The position numbers and the translations under genes are program-made. The notes below the pieces were generated by a model. That model saw only the letters and a program-made list of their open reading frames with translations. It had not been told where the DNA came from and did no database searches. From Gracilariopsis chorda (lineage: Eukaryota > Rhodophyta > Florideophyceae > Gracilariales > Gracilariaceae), in NCBI GenBank assembly GCA_003194525.1, contig NBIV01000026.1:248001-312000 (forward strand): a DNA stretch of 64,000 nucleotides, read 5' to 3'. Of the stretch, positions 1-10,987 are shown one piece after another (position 1 is the first letter of the stretch; every line of letters begins with the position of its first letter).

Positions 1-1333
1 TCATCGTACTGCTCCTCATCCGAGAACTGAGGTTCTTTCACTTCTTCTTGTTGTGGTCCCTTATCGATGTATTCCTGCATTGACTCAGTAAGTTCGAAGG
101 AGATAGCGCTTAATTCCGGCGCTTTCCATTTCGATGACAGCGAGCTAGCAAGCTCAAAGAATGGCGTCGCTTGGGTGATGAGAGTTACAAAGCGCTTATA
201 TACATCCAATGCGATGATGGCCTTCGGGATTTCCAGTTTGAAGTACAAGCTTAAGAGCCGAATGACACCACATTGAAGAGTGGTTATGTTTAGTGATAAG
301 TCGCGCAAAACCATTGAACGCGCTGGCATAGTGACGGGAGAATGGCGAGCCTGTCCATCCAATCGAACGGCGATTAATGCTTCGAAGGTATCCATTAGAA
401 TTGGCAGCGCAGCTAGTAACTCTTCTATTGGGGCGTCCCCATACCGATTGGTCAACGCTTGGTCATCTTCCCTGGAGTTTTTGGGTGGAAAATTGATAGC
501 AGCTTTCATCGTGAGCCATTGCTCCAGATAAGCTCCATACGTGCGGATGAAGCCACCAAAGGCTACGCCTTCTGACGTACTGTCGCCAAAGAACTCCATT
601 TTGAACATTGAGCGATAATGCGAGGCAATGTATGAAACAAACTTTTCGTTGCCGTCTCGGAAGATGTGATGAAAGATTGTGAGACTCTTGACGACGACTA
701 TCCATTCGTTCTGCATCATGCGCTTACGAAGGTGGTAGAATATTCCACCAGCAGGACTCTCGCGATTGGATATGCTTCCCCCGTATCGCAGCGCTTCCAT
801 TATAACGCGGACATGCTTGCCTTTGGGAGCTGCGTTTTCGCGATTGGTGGCCTTCATGCAGTAAATCTTCCAGTCATCTCCCTTTATACTGGCCATGGTC
901 TGACGAACCTGATCCTTCATTTTGGTCTGAAAGTTAACGTTTGCCTTGGAAGAAGGGTAAAACGGCATTCCGCCGCCCATTCCGCCGCCAAGACCGTCGC
1001 CAACGTCGGCGTAGGTGGAGGTGGGAGGGCGCGGGTAGACGCGTAGGCATTTGTAGCGTAGGGGTTTTCTACCTGAGCGTTGGTGGTCATGGCGTTCACG
1101 TTTCCTCGCATGGAGGCCATGGCGGCCTGGGCGTTAGAAATCGCGGTGGAAGTGGGAGCGGGGGGGGTGCCGCGACTGCCAGATGAGCTGGGTCCGTTTC
1201 GGGATTGGGAGCGCTGCAACGAATCACGGGGAGGATGTTGATTCATGCGACCTGCGAAAGTGCCGTATGAGCTGCGCGGGTTGGGAGCGGATGGCACCGG
1301 CGGCCGGCCGGTGCGATAGTCATCGTAGGACAT
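1..1333 (-). CDS. ANTH-domain clathrin adaptor (AP180/CALM type), partial, two exons
   Basis: The encoded ANTH domain is expected to bind PtdIns(4,5)P2 at the plasma membrane or endosome and recruit clathrin. The start is ATG at 1333. Exon 1 (1333-1073) encodes a Ser/Pro-rich leader of 87 residues. A 128-nt GT-AG intron (1072-945, phase 0) ends in a pyrimidine-rich tract. Exon 2 (944-1) opens with ANVNFQTKMKDQ and stays open to the window edge. The diagnostic lipid-binding pattern K-x9-K-x-K-H is present as KATNRENAAPKGKH, followed by SLTIFHHIFRDGNEKF and FIRTYGAYLEQW, which are typical ANTH helices. A leader before ANTH is unusual, because the domain is normally N-terminal. The alternative to the intron is a one-base indel near 1030-1060, since the GGGMGGGMP stretch upstream of exon 2 also reads as coding. 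The C-terminus with clathrin/AP2 motifs lies outside the window. Confidence 0.82.
945..1072 (-). other. Putative spliceosomal intron in the ANTH gene
   Basis: The donor CAG|GTAGAA at 1072 and the acceptor TTCTTCCAAG at 945 restore one continuous frame between the leader exon and the ANTH exon. Length 128 nt, phase 0. The competing explanation is a single-base frameshift in the assembly. Confidence 0.55.
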
Positions 1334-1971
1334 GGGGAGGGGGGGACGTTAGAGTGGTGGGGGGGTGTTTCGCTTGGCGGCTGTTGGCGAGGGAAGTGGG
1401 ACAGGGAGGCTCAAGAGCGTGCTCCAACGTGCCGGAGACTGGGTGGCGGTTAAATTCGGGTGCGAAACGGGGTTGGAAAACAGCGCTAGGGGGGTGCGGA
1501 GAAGTGCTCTAACGGAGACGGAATCGGGCGCGGCGAGTGTGTGTAGCTTATAAGCCGCGAATGGAAACCTCAGCGAGGGTGCGCTGCTTGCTGTGTGGGT
1601 GGCCACGCTTCTTCGACACAGATGCCACCGGCAGTGCGTTGAATCCCGAAATTTTTGGACGACCAATTTACTCCTGAACGACTCCATTCTGCGCGCTGTC
1701 AGCCTCGTCGCTCATCAGTCACTTCGCCTTCTATCCAACTTTGCTTACGTTCTGTGCCTGTCCAGTCGGGCGCGCGGCACCGCGCTCCACGGCTGCTCTT
1801 TACAGCTATACCAGAGGGCGTGTTCCCTGACACCTTGCCCGTCTGCTTCTTTCGCTGCTCTCTTTCCCCAAAATCCTCCCCCCCCCGATCTAAAGCCCTT
1901 CCGGCAGCGGCGCCTCACTCACCCATCCCTTTTTCCTTTCTTCCCCTGCTGGACCGCGAGACCACGCAAAA
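1334..1971. promoter_or_regulatory. Divergent intergenic region, ANTH gene / COPG
   Basis: This 638-bp gap separates two head-to-head genes and must hold both promoters and 5' UTRs. The COPG-proximal part is pyrimidine-rich, including an eight-C run near 1880. I see no convincing TATA box and no other gene; the ORFs on both strands here lack recognisable domains. Confidence 0.5.
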
Positions 1972-4715
1972 ATGGCGATGGTGTCTGACGAGCGCGCCCT
2001 TGCCAAGTACAAGGATGAGGACATGATCATGTCCCCGTTCGAGGGCATTGAAAAAGGTGCTGTTCTTCAAGAATGTAGAATTTCAACGATATCCAACTCG
2101 ACACTTCAAAATGCGAGCAAGTGCTGGTTAGACTGCTCTACCTCGTCGGTCAAGGAGATCGTCTCACCCCGGAAGAGGCAACAGAAGTCTTCTTCTCTGT
2201 TACAAAGTTGTTCCAGGCCAACCAACCGTCACTGAGACGCCTTGTTTATCTCGCGATTAAGGAGCTTGCTCATACCGCGGAGGAAGTCATCATCGTCACC
2301 AACTGCCTCACCAAGGATATCAACTCCGATGTCGACATGTATCGCGCAAACGCAACTCGCGTGCTTTGTAAGATCACTGATGCCCAAATGGTCCAACAAA
2401 TTGAGAGATATCTAAAGCAGGAGATAGTCGACAAGAACCCGGTCGTCGCTTCTGCAGCCCTTGTGTCTGGCCAACAGCTTATTATGCATAACAAGGGTGA
2501 TGTTGTACGCCGATGGGTAAACGAAGTCACCCAGGCTCTGGATCACAAGTCTCCAATGGTACAATATCATGCGCTAGCGTTACTATATCTTATCAAGCAG
2601 CACGATAGATTAGCTGTTTCGAAGCTCGTTCAATCCATGTGTCAGCAGGGAGCCCGATCCCCGATGGCTACCGTTCTACTGGTTCGCTACGTTGCTCGCA
2701 TCCTTTCTGAAGAAGTTACCGAAGGCACTGAATATAAGGATATGCCTTTCTTCGGCTTTTTAGAGCACTGCTTGAGGCATCGATCCGATATTGTCATGTA
2801 CGAAGCTGCGCGTGCCATTGCTCTACTGCCAAATGTAAGTCCTGCAGAACTGCAGCCCGCTGTTTCGGTCTTGCAGCGCTTTCTCGTGCAATCGAGGCCT
2901 GCAGTGCGCTTCGCGGCAATAAGGACCTTGAGTATGATTGCCTCGTCAATGCCGCTGGCCGTTACTTCGTGCAATGCGGATATGGAAGTCCTCATCTCCG
3001 ATCCAAACCGATCTATCGCTACGTTAGCCATCACTACACTTCTGAGGACCGGTTCAGAGAACTCTATCGAGCGTCTGCTCAAACAAATTCAAAACTTCTT
3101 GTGCGAAATAAGCGATGAGTTTAAGGTCAAGATTGTCGTCGCCATTCATGCGTTGTGCATCAAGTATCCAAGCAAGTATTACGCCCTTATGAACTTTTTG
3201 GGAAATGCACTTCGTGAAGAGGGCGGTTATGAATTTAAACGCGCTATTGTTGAAGCTTACCTAGGTCTGATGAACAAGATTCCAGAGTCGAAGGAAACCT
3301 GCCTTTCTCACCTATGCGAATTTATCGAAGACTGTGAACACGCGCAGCTATCAACTCGCGTTTTGCATTTACTTGGAAAGGAAGGTCCCCATATGCCTGA
3401 GCCTGGCAAGTATATTAGGTACATCTATAATAGACTGATACTGGAGAATGCCGTAGTGAGGGCCGCAGCTGTTTCAGCGTTGGCCAGCTTCGCCGCGGAA
3501 AGTGCGTCTGAATCACTGAGGAAGTCGGTGGCGATTCTTCTACGACAGTCTCTCATGGACAGTGACGACGAAGTCCGGGATCGTGCAGTTTTCTTCAGCC
3601 AAAAGTTGGGCTTGGAGGCATATCAGAAGAAAGCAACCGCACCTCCAGGCCCAGAGGAAGTCGCGGAACTTCAAGAAGATACAAAACAAGGAATGAACAT
3701 TCCGTGCCCAGTCCCCAACTTGGAGGTCGAGCTCACGCGCTACCTTTCGTCTGGGATTTTTGATACTCCATTCGACATGACAAAGGTATCTAAGGCAGCC
3801 TTAGTTACATCTAAGGACAGCGAGGTTTCTGCTCGCAACGAGTCACTGTTTGGAGATTCCACAGGACCAGACGCTGGTCTTGGAGTGAGCGCCAAAGCTC
3901 AGGTTGACCTTGCAGAAGAGGTCATGGCCACTCCCGAATTCTCCTCCTTTGGAAGGCCATTCAAGTCGTGCCCTCCGAAAGATCTTACTGAGGCTGAAAC
4001 TGAATACACGGCTAAGGTGATCGTGCATTTGTATGAAGCGCATGTCATCCTTGAATTCATTTGTGTCAATACTCTTAACGATCAGCTGCTTGAAGATGTC
4101 TTTATTCAAGTCGATACCTCCGACGTATCCGGGCTGGGAGGCATGACGATCGTCCCAGCGCCGAGGCTAGCCTATGGCGAGCCCTCCCGTAGCTATGTGT
4201 GCATTGATCGTACTGAAGTCGACGAATACCCGCTCGGTCAGCTGGCTTGTACTATGAAGTTCAGTGTCAAGGATATGGACCCTACCACGGGGGAGGCTGA
4301 CGAAGAAGGATACGAGGATGAATATGGGCTAGACGATTTGGAGCTAGATGTTGCTACGTTAATGGCAAAACCTGGGGAGCTACCTTCTTCTTTCAAGTCC
4401 GCATGGGAGGCACTTGGACCGGACAATGAAGTTGCTGACAGTTTTATGTTGGAACAACACGACAGCATTTCGTCCGCCGTCACTGCTGTTATGGATCTTC
4501 TCGGCATGACGGCTTGCGACGGCACGGACAATGTTAATGATCGTGCTAGAGGGCATATCCTTCTACTGACTGGTGTATTTGTACCGGGTGTTCAAGTGAT
4601 GGTACATGCTAAGTTCGTCTTGACATCAGAATGCGTGGCACTAGAGTTAGTTTTACGAAGCGAGTTGCACGCAGTGAGTGAGCTACTTGCTAATTCAATC
4701 TCTGGCTCGGACTGA
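1972..4715 (+). CDS. COPG: Coatomer subunit gamma (COPI coat), with a one-base frame break near the 5' end
   Basis: Gamma-COP is part of the F-subcomplex of the COPI coat on Golgi-derived vesicles. The ATG at 1972 (context AAAATGGCG) begins MAMVSDERALAKYKDED and reads into SPFEGIEKGAVLQECR, the conserved gamma-COP start. The match then continues one frame over as FNDIQLDTSKCEQVLVR, and that frame is open to the stop at 4715. Downstream come the adaptin-type HEAT solenoid (to about residue 550), an acidic linker, and the gamma-appendage (roughly the last 270 residues, ending LLANSISGSD). Total about 914 residues, the usual family length. The break lies in the T-run at 2081-2083; one additional T would restore the family consensus R-[IV]-F-N. 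Because nothing else is damaged, an assembly indel is the simplest explanation. Confidence 0.95.
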
Positions 4716-6086
4716 TCTCATTCTCGTTTAATATCTGACTTAGAACAGAGCTAAGCCCTGCACAGATTCGCAAATACTAAGTTTGGAGAAAGGTAAAGTA
4801 TGCTGAGGAAAATGCGATTGAAAACCACTGAAGCCAGCACCTTTTGCAAAGACTGTGCTCGCGGAAGGCTATTGAACGCAGCAGATCGTACACTATTGCA
4901 TGAACATATAATCCTGGCAAACACCATACTCTGGAAGGAACTGTTGACATATTCGGTTTGCTCGCTGCAAGTACTGCGCAGGGTAACCCTCACCAACCAT
5001 TCCTGTATCTAGTACAAAGGAGACTCCTCAGTTCGACATTCTTCTTCAGTCACTTCGGTGTATGCTTCCGATAAAGCGAACATAAGAGCCAATACCGCCA
5101 AGATTTATGTTGCTACCCAAAAGTTCTCGCCAAGAATACGAGTGTATTAAACAATCCGACGAGTTCACGGGTTAGAAAATGCAAGAGTTGGATATTCTGA
5201 AGTTGAATAACCTGCTCTACAAAGATGAATTGTTATAGTCGGAAGAGCACTATTGATTTACTACGGAGTATTAACGAAGTGGGCTGTCGTACTCACAAGC
5301 ACCGTTTGCTGGGTTGAACAAGAACTTCATTTGCACTTCATAGTATTGTCTCGAAAGTACACTCCGTACAATATGCTGTATTCAATTCTCTCAAACGATT
5401 AGTTCAGTGTATACGCCAACGTGCCAAACTTCAAGAACCTTACTTTAGCAGAAATTTGCTTGCACTGGACAGTCACGCAGAGAAACATTTCAAGTATCCT
5501 TGTACAAATATATCCGGTCATCAGCGACATAAAGTTATTGCTAATAGCAAAACACAGCGGAACTCCTACCGTCGTACCTTTCGCACTACACGTTTAACGG
5601 TATTCCGAAACTTCTTGGCCTCAGTCGTCAGGTCCTCTTTTGAGATCTGCTACTTGAGAGCGATGGAATGGAAGAGTCCAATATATCGATGTATTTCGCG
5701 TAACCTACCGTCATACTTCATGGAGCTCAGTATTTGATGAACAGAGAAACTCCGTTATAGCCGACATAACCATTGTATCTGCATCATATGATACAAGGGT
5801 GCAAGGTGATGTGAGTCGAGACTGCTGACCTGCAGAGCTCTGCAACTGTCCGCTCTTCCGAGATGCATTTTTGGTAAATTCCACAACTTTACGTTGAAAT
5901 TTACTGCGACACGATGCCGGTGAAACCCTTCAAATGGAGCAAGTGTGAGGCTGCTGTGGGCACGTCGGAACTGCATAGTGGTCATAGTCCGTCCGACCCA
6001 CCGCAACCCGCAGGTATTTGAGTAGCTTGCGTTCCTCTGGTACTCATCTGCGAAGTGAAGAAGAAGGTTCCTCTACAACGCTGAGA
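4716..6086. other. Intergenic region without recognisable gene
   Basis: About 1.37 kb between COPG and the nibrin gene. The ORFs on both strands are short (under 95 codons), resemble no family I know, and overlap one another. It should contain the COPG 3' UTR and the nibrin promoter. No repeat structure stands out. Confidence 0.5.
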
Positions 6087-7868
6087 ATGTGGTACATTCA
6101 AGAAGAATCGCGAAAGCATGGACCCAAATACTGGCTAGGAGGCACGCAATCACATGGGCGAACTATCGGTCGCAAGGTGGTTGACATCCGACTCAGAGCT
6201 TCATCCGTATCCAGGGTTCACGCGAAGATATGTGTGCATACCGCCTCGTTTTACGCACCACCGGGAAAGCATAAGCAAACGTCAGGCGTCTCTGTGACAG
6301 ACTTCTCTGCGTATGGGACCTTTCTCAAGTATCCCCAAAATCATATTGCAAGCAGGGACGAACCAGCCGGTCATCATCGCCGACTCAACAAGGATGATCC
6401 TACGGATGTTTACGAAGGCGCTTTGCTCGCATTTGGCGCTCCCAGTGCGTGGTGGCAAGTCTGCTGGTGGCCGATTCTGGTTCTTCCCTCACGACTTTCG
6501 CCTGCGGAACGAGCACGTCTGGATGAAGTTTCCGCATGGACATCTCTTCAAGAAACAGAGCAAATGACCGATAGTGTTACACATCTCATCACCAGCACCT
6601 GCGTATCAACAAGTCAGAAATTTCTGACAATGCTGGCTCGAAACGGACACGTTGTTCAACTCGCATGGCTAGAAGCGTTACAAATGGTTGTGGTTAATGC
6701 ATGCAAGTCAATATTGTCAGCAGAGACCGAAGACGTTGCAATCGCTGCTACGCATTTGCCGATCGAAGAGAACTACCTTCCACCGTTTTCGCAACAAGAT
6801 CTGTCAAACTATGTACCGGATGTATTGCAGAATGTACTGAAGCCGACACAAAGAGAAAGACGGAAGAACATGTTCAGAGATATCGTGTTCGCATTTGTGA
6901 GAGAAGAGCGCAGAGCTTGGTGGGCTTCCATAATCGACCACCTTGGTGGCGTAACTGTATTATCAAGAGCTATACCCGAGAGGCCAGAGCTGAGGGGAAG
7001 CCGGGTACTCTATTTAAAAGACATCGCTGAAGGCAGGCATTTCGAGCGAGTTTCTGGCTTCACATACATGGAAGAGAAAGACGTCATTGAGTCCATTCTC
7101 CGCGCGGATTTGATACCGATAGAGTATGCTCTTGATCTTGTGCGACTGGAAAATCCAAAGCAATGCAATCCACGTACTGCACAGGGTAGCAATCAGCAAA
7201 GATCGGGTCAAACCTCAGGCGGCGCCGACACAACTGATGTGGCTACTCCCGGCCCGCTGGACGCCGAAAGCGACGACGAAAGTTACGCAAGCGGCGCAGC
7301 AGATGCCTATCGCAGGTGTGGTCAAAGCAAAGCAACTGTCATGTCTGCTGGTGAAGAAAGGGCAGTCGAAGCCCGCAGTGTAGGTTCACGGGACAAGTCA
7401 AGACAAAACCCTTCGGTTCAAGAGTCAGAACAGGGTACACAACGTTTGACGAAGGACAGGGAACTGCACCGCAAGCGTCTTCGTTCCGCATCTGACCAAG
7501 GAGAGCATGTAGGCAAGACTGGTCCACATGCAACAAATCAGTGCGATGATCCCAGTAATGAGATAACCCCGCACGATGTGTCTCTGTTCGACGAGATATC
7601 CCATAGTAAGAGGGAGTTCTTTTCGGTTCCCGCAGCACCGAATTCAGAGCACAAGGCGGGAGCTTCCGTTGGTGATGAAGGCGATGTACGCCCTTTCCGT
7701 AAAAGAAAGCTTCCATCTGCAACCTCTGTTCCGCTGCGACGAGTCAAGGTTGTCCGTGAACGCAGGGTTTACAACACCGGGGCGAAGAGAAGGTTGGTGT
7801 CTCAGGACCAACCCCAAAGGCTTTCTGAAACAAGGAAATGTGTATCAAATTCTGATTCTGAGGGCTAA
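6087..7868 (+). CDS. NBS1: Nibrin/NBS1-like subunit of the MRN DNA-repair complex
   Basis: NBS1 is the phosphopeptide-binding and ATM-recruiting arm of the MRE11-RAD50-NBS1 double-strand-break complex, acting in the nucleus. The ATG at 6087 gives MWYIQEE, matching the MW start of animal nibrins; the open frame extends 5' only through non-ATG codons. An FHA domain (about 1-130) shows IGRK (27-30), SSVSRVHAKI (39-48) and SAYGTFL (74-80). BRCT1 follows (about 130-225, THLITSTCVS) and then BRCT2 (about 270-375). The BRCT2 end, ESILRADLIPIEYALDLV, is the nibrin-specific junction. The remaining 220 residues are low-complexity and charged, with a basic cluster RPFRKRKLP near the C-terminus where MRE11 binding would be expected. 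Length 593 residues against about 750 in human. I cannot identify the MRE11 and ATM motifs with certainty. Confidence 0.85.
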   Translation: MWYIQEESRKHGPKYWLGGTQSHGRTIGRKVVDIRLRASSVSRVHAKICVHTASFYAPPGKHKQTSGVSVTDFSAYGTFLKYPQNHIASRDEPAGHHRRLNKDDPTDVYEGALLAFGAPSAWWQVCWWPILVLPSRLSPAERARLDEVSAWTSLQETEQMTDSVTHLITSTCVSTSQKFLTMLARNGHVVQLAWLEALQMVVVNACKSILSAETEDVAIAATHLPIEENYLPPFSQQDLSNYVPDVLQNVLKPTQRERRKNMFRDIVFAFVREERRAWWASIIDHLGGVTVLSRAIPERPELRGSRVLYLKDIAEGRHFERVSGFTYMEEKDVIESILRADLIPIEYALDLVRLENPKQCNPRTAQGSNQQRSGQTSGGADTTDVATPGPLDAESDDESYASGAADAYRRCGQSKATVMSAGEERAVEARSVGSRDKSRQNPSVQESEQGTQRLTKDRELHRKRLRSASDQGEHVGKTGPHATNQCDDPSNEITPHDVSLFDEISHSKREFFSVPAAPNSEHKAGASVGDEGDVRPFRKRKLPSATSVPLRRVKVVRERRVYNTGAKRRLVSQDQPQRLSETRKCVSNSDSEG

Positions 7869-8671
7869 CATGGACATGCATATCGTCCAATAGTTCAGGG
7901 TCGCAATGGTATAAGGATACCTGCAAGAAGTACATCGTAGCAAAATCTTGACCCTGTGTGATATTTCTCTGGGTAAGGAAACAAGTAAAGCTGTTTTTCC
8001 AAATGCAAGAGACTCGACCATATAACGCAGTTGTAGTACAAAGTCAGAGTGTGTCACTTCCGGTTTGTTGAAAAGATAGAGCACAAAAACAGTCAAAACA
8101 CTTCAGCAAATCCGGTATGGGTTTCATCAAAGGATGACAGCTCTCATTTCTTCTTGGCGTCACGTTGGCAGCTAAGAGAAGGCTCATGGAAAAGGCATCG
8201 TCCATGATGGATCTTCACCTTTTGATACGAACTCCACCTTGATGAGATTGGGTTCGGAAGAGCTTGCAGAATTCCTTGCTTGGACTACTGTTTCCGCAGT
8301 AACTGAAGATGAAGACTGGCCCTCTACTGCTTTGTGATAGGTACCTTCTTCTTCTTCTTCTTCTTTACTGTGGGCCCTTGATGACTAACTACAACACAAG
8401 GGTAAAACACATCTGGTTGAAGATACTTTTCTCTCCGCAGGAAAATAGATACCTTGAAGTGTATCAAAAGAAGACAAGGAAACACATTTGCGCTATTGAC
8501 CCTATGTTTTGCTTTACCTGCTTTCGGCTAATCTATCATCTGTTTATCCTAACTGCTTACGATTGTGTTTGCAGATTTAAACCGTGAAAGCATCACAACG
8601 CGTACCTACGATTGTGCAGCTTTCCGTTTCTAGGCATCAAGCCCAGACATGACGATAACGGAAAACAATAT
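7869..8671. other. Convergent intergenic region with a CTT microsatellite
   Basis: The region lies between the 3' ends of the nibrin gene and the repeat-motif protein. It holds seven CTT units at 8345-8365 followed by TTACTGTGGG; a similar CTT run followed by a near-identical GTGGG sequence is at 41812-41840. The short ORFs look random. Confidence 0.45.
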
Positions 8672-9946
8672 TCACTTCGAAACCACACTGAACAGAGCTC
8701 CGGTGGAACGGAATACCGGTGGGCTTTCACAGCGCTCATGATCTATGTAGTAGTTCAGCGAATCGACGACACGAGCGACGTAGCCAAGTTTAAAGTCATC
8801 GCCAGGCGTGTTCTTGTAACTCACTTTCGAAGCAATAGACTGTTCGTTCTGAATAAGGGTAGATGGGCATGATATGTCTTCTTCGAATAGGGACACCGGC
8901 GATTCACTTCTGACTGACTGTCCTCCAATGTTCCTCTGATGAGCACGTTCATGTAGGTCCAATTCCTCAACGTACACAGTATTTCTTTCGGTTTCAGAAA
9001 CCTGTATCTCGGGCACCTGAAGTTTAGCCTCCTTCATTCTCAGGAGATCCGATTCGAGTTCTACGAGACCACAAGAAGCCAATGAATGAATCGCCCGTGC
9101 AACGAAACCCGGCTCAACGCGTGACGCTTGTTCTTTGATATGACCGCCTTCATGCCGGTCGGAGTGCGCAACTAGTAAATCTTTCTCCACTTCTGAACTG
9201 CCTTTTCTTGACACCTGCACTTGCCCCTCCTTCAGACCCTTAGGGGCTGTCTCTGTTTCTACCGTGCCCCTAGGAGTGAATGAATTAATCGCTCGAGCAA
9301 CGAAACCCGGCTGAACGTGGGGAGCTTGTTCTTCGCTTGGGAGTCTGCACTTCACGCGCTTGCAGTCGCCTTCTCCCGTATCTTCCAATCCATATAGCTG
9401 TGCTTCCTTATTAATGAGCGACAGTGGTGGGATTGTGGCACCAACTAGTTCGCTGCTATCATGTACTGGAACGGCTTCCGTCGACTTGCTTATAATTTCC
9501 GATTCTTGTCCAAAACTTGCCTTAGTGTGGGACAAAGGAGCCGAACTCTTGCTGGTATCCACACACAGGTGTTCTTCTCTAGCTCCATTGCCAGCAGTGG
9601 GTGTAGTGGACTTCCGGCCTGGATCTTTCGTTCCCGACTGACTGCTCCTCGTCCTGAAAATGACGTCAACCGCATTCCTTGCTTTAGTCCGGAATTTCTT
9701 TGCCAGTTGATTCCTAAGACCTATTTCAGGCCTCTGCGAACGGTTCTTCAACCGGGATATGAACCTGTGGGGGAAAGAAGCCCGTTCAAGCGTCCCAAGT
9801 CTTCCGTTAGTGTCAAACTCAATGTACTCCTCGTTTTCGATCTCGACACTCCCATATCGCATCTCTTGAAGACGAATATACGCATGCGTTCGACTCAAAT
9901 CTTCACTACAGTTTTGAAAGACCTCGTTGTAGTTAAGGACCTGCAT
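8672..9946 (-). CDS. Unrecognised 424-residue protein with three copies of a G-[FY]-V-A-R motif
   Basis: I do not recognise the family. The ATG at 9946 starts MQVLNYNEVF. The N-terminal 100 residues look folded (IRLQEMRYGSVEIENEEYIEFD, then a basic segment RNQLAKKFRTKARNAVDVIF). The rest is polar and probably disordered. Within it lie PGFVARAINSF (213-223), PGFVARAIHSL (279-289) and LGYVARVVDSL (387-397). The first two sit in a diverged tandem duplication of about 66 residues (copies near 205-245 and 271-311; DNA about 9334-9212 and 9136-9014). The conserved hydrophobic motif in an otherwise variable tail suggests a short linear binding motif present three times. No signal peptide or membrane segment. 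The long intact frame and the motif conservation argue that it is a real gene, convergent with the nibrin gene. Confidence 0.65.
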   Translation of the reverse strand: MQVLNYNEVFQNCSEDLSRTHAYIRLQEMRYGSVEIENEEYIEFDTNGRLGTLERASFPHRFISRLKNRSQRPEIGLRNQLAKKFRTKARNAVDVIFRTRSSQSGTKDPGRKSTTPTAGNGAREEHLCVDTSKSSAPLSHTKASFGQESEIISKSTEAVPVHDSSELVGATIPPLSLINKEAQLYGLEDTGEGDCKRVKCRLPSEEQAPHVQPGFVARAINSFTPRGTVETETAPKGLKEGQVQVSRKGSSEVEKDLLVAHSDRHEGGHIKEQASRVEPGFVARAIHSLASCGLVELESDLLRMKEAKLQVPEIQVSETERNTVYVEELDLHERAHQRNIGGQSVRSESPVSLFEEDISCPSTLIQNEQSIASKVSYKNTPGDDFKLGYVARVVDSLNYYIDHERCESPPVFRSTGALFSVVSK

Positions 9947-10579
9947 TTTGTTCGAGCAAACAAAAGGAAGAGGTACGTGTCGGTAGTATAAGATAGTTAG
10001 TTTTGAAGAAACACAAACAGCTTCGGAATTCGTTGTGAGGACAGCGCTCTCCGCAATACCAGGCGTAGTTTGAAGCCTTTAGTACCGGAAGGATTGGTAC
10101 GCTGAAAGGGAACTCAATGTGCATTTCTTGACCTTTCAGCAATTCGTGACAGGTACACAGTTGCTTTTGTGGAATCAAAGAGTCACGTCGCTGACAAAGT
10201 TGATAATGCTAAGCATATTGCAATAGAAAGCCGTAGTTTAGTTAGTACCACAATTAATTCGACACACCCCGGGGAACAGGAGGGGAATTGTTAGAAAGAG
10301 AGCAAAAAAGCATTGATCAGCATGAAAAGATGCTGCCAGTGTGACACCTTCCCATGCGTGAATATGGTGAGGGTTTGATCATATCCTTGAGTTCCACTCA
10401 ACCGTAGGTAAACCACGTCGTTAGCTTCTTGTGGGTGAGAGGGCTCTCCAAATGATTTCCATATTCATGCATGTCGTGCAATGTAAAGCAGAAGCCCTGA
10501 GCTCTCCATCTGAGATTAGCTTTGTGTCAGTCTGCCGCTTGTTTCAGCTGTATCCTCATGTACAAGTAGTGCAAATGAT
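9947..10579. other. Intergenic region, promoter side of the repeat-motif gene
   Basis: No gene recognised. It probably contains the 5' UTR and promoter of the gene ending at 9946. Small ORFs here have no domain character. Confidence 0.4.
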
Positions 10580-10840
10580 ATGCACGAGCGGGCAGTCCTC
10601 CGTATATTTGTAGGTGAAGTATTCGTAGCTGACATTCAAATCCTAGACTGTGGCACCCTGGCATTGCGTTTTGGACCGCTTGAAGAGTTGTGCAAGAAGC
10701 ACAGGGTGATTGTCTTTGAGGACCACACTTCCAGAAGGTTGTCAGTATATGACTGGCGGAGGAGGGTCTTCTATACGATGGCACTGACAAAGGGATCAGT
10801 CAGACATGGGTTGAATATAGACCTTCGGGGTTTGTTCTAG
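10580..10840 (+). CDS. Possible small or partial coding region, unknown function
   Basis: The 86-codon frame reads MHERAVLRIFVGEVFVADIQ and has protein-like amphipathic composition (EELCKKHRVIVFEDHTSRRLSVYDWRRRVFY). The start is ambiguous and there is no recognised domain. It may be an exon of the same transcription unit as the frame at 10988-11332, because the 148 bp between them also contains an open, coding-like frame on this strand. Alternatively this is a decayed gene. Confidence 0.25.
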   Translation: MHERAVLRIFVGEVFVADIQILDCGTLALRFGPLEELCKKHRVIVFEDHTSRRLSVYDWRRRVFYTMALTKGSVRHGLNIDLRGLF

Positions 10841-10987
10841 GAAAGCGGAGGCATCTGCGTTCAAATACCCAGATTCAGAAGGCTAAGCTTCATGGAAACC
10901 GGGCCGTGACTGGAGAAAAGCCCTTCGTATTGTCAAAGATTCTCGCAGCTTTGTCCGTGACTCGCGGTAGTCTCCTCTGCTATTGCA

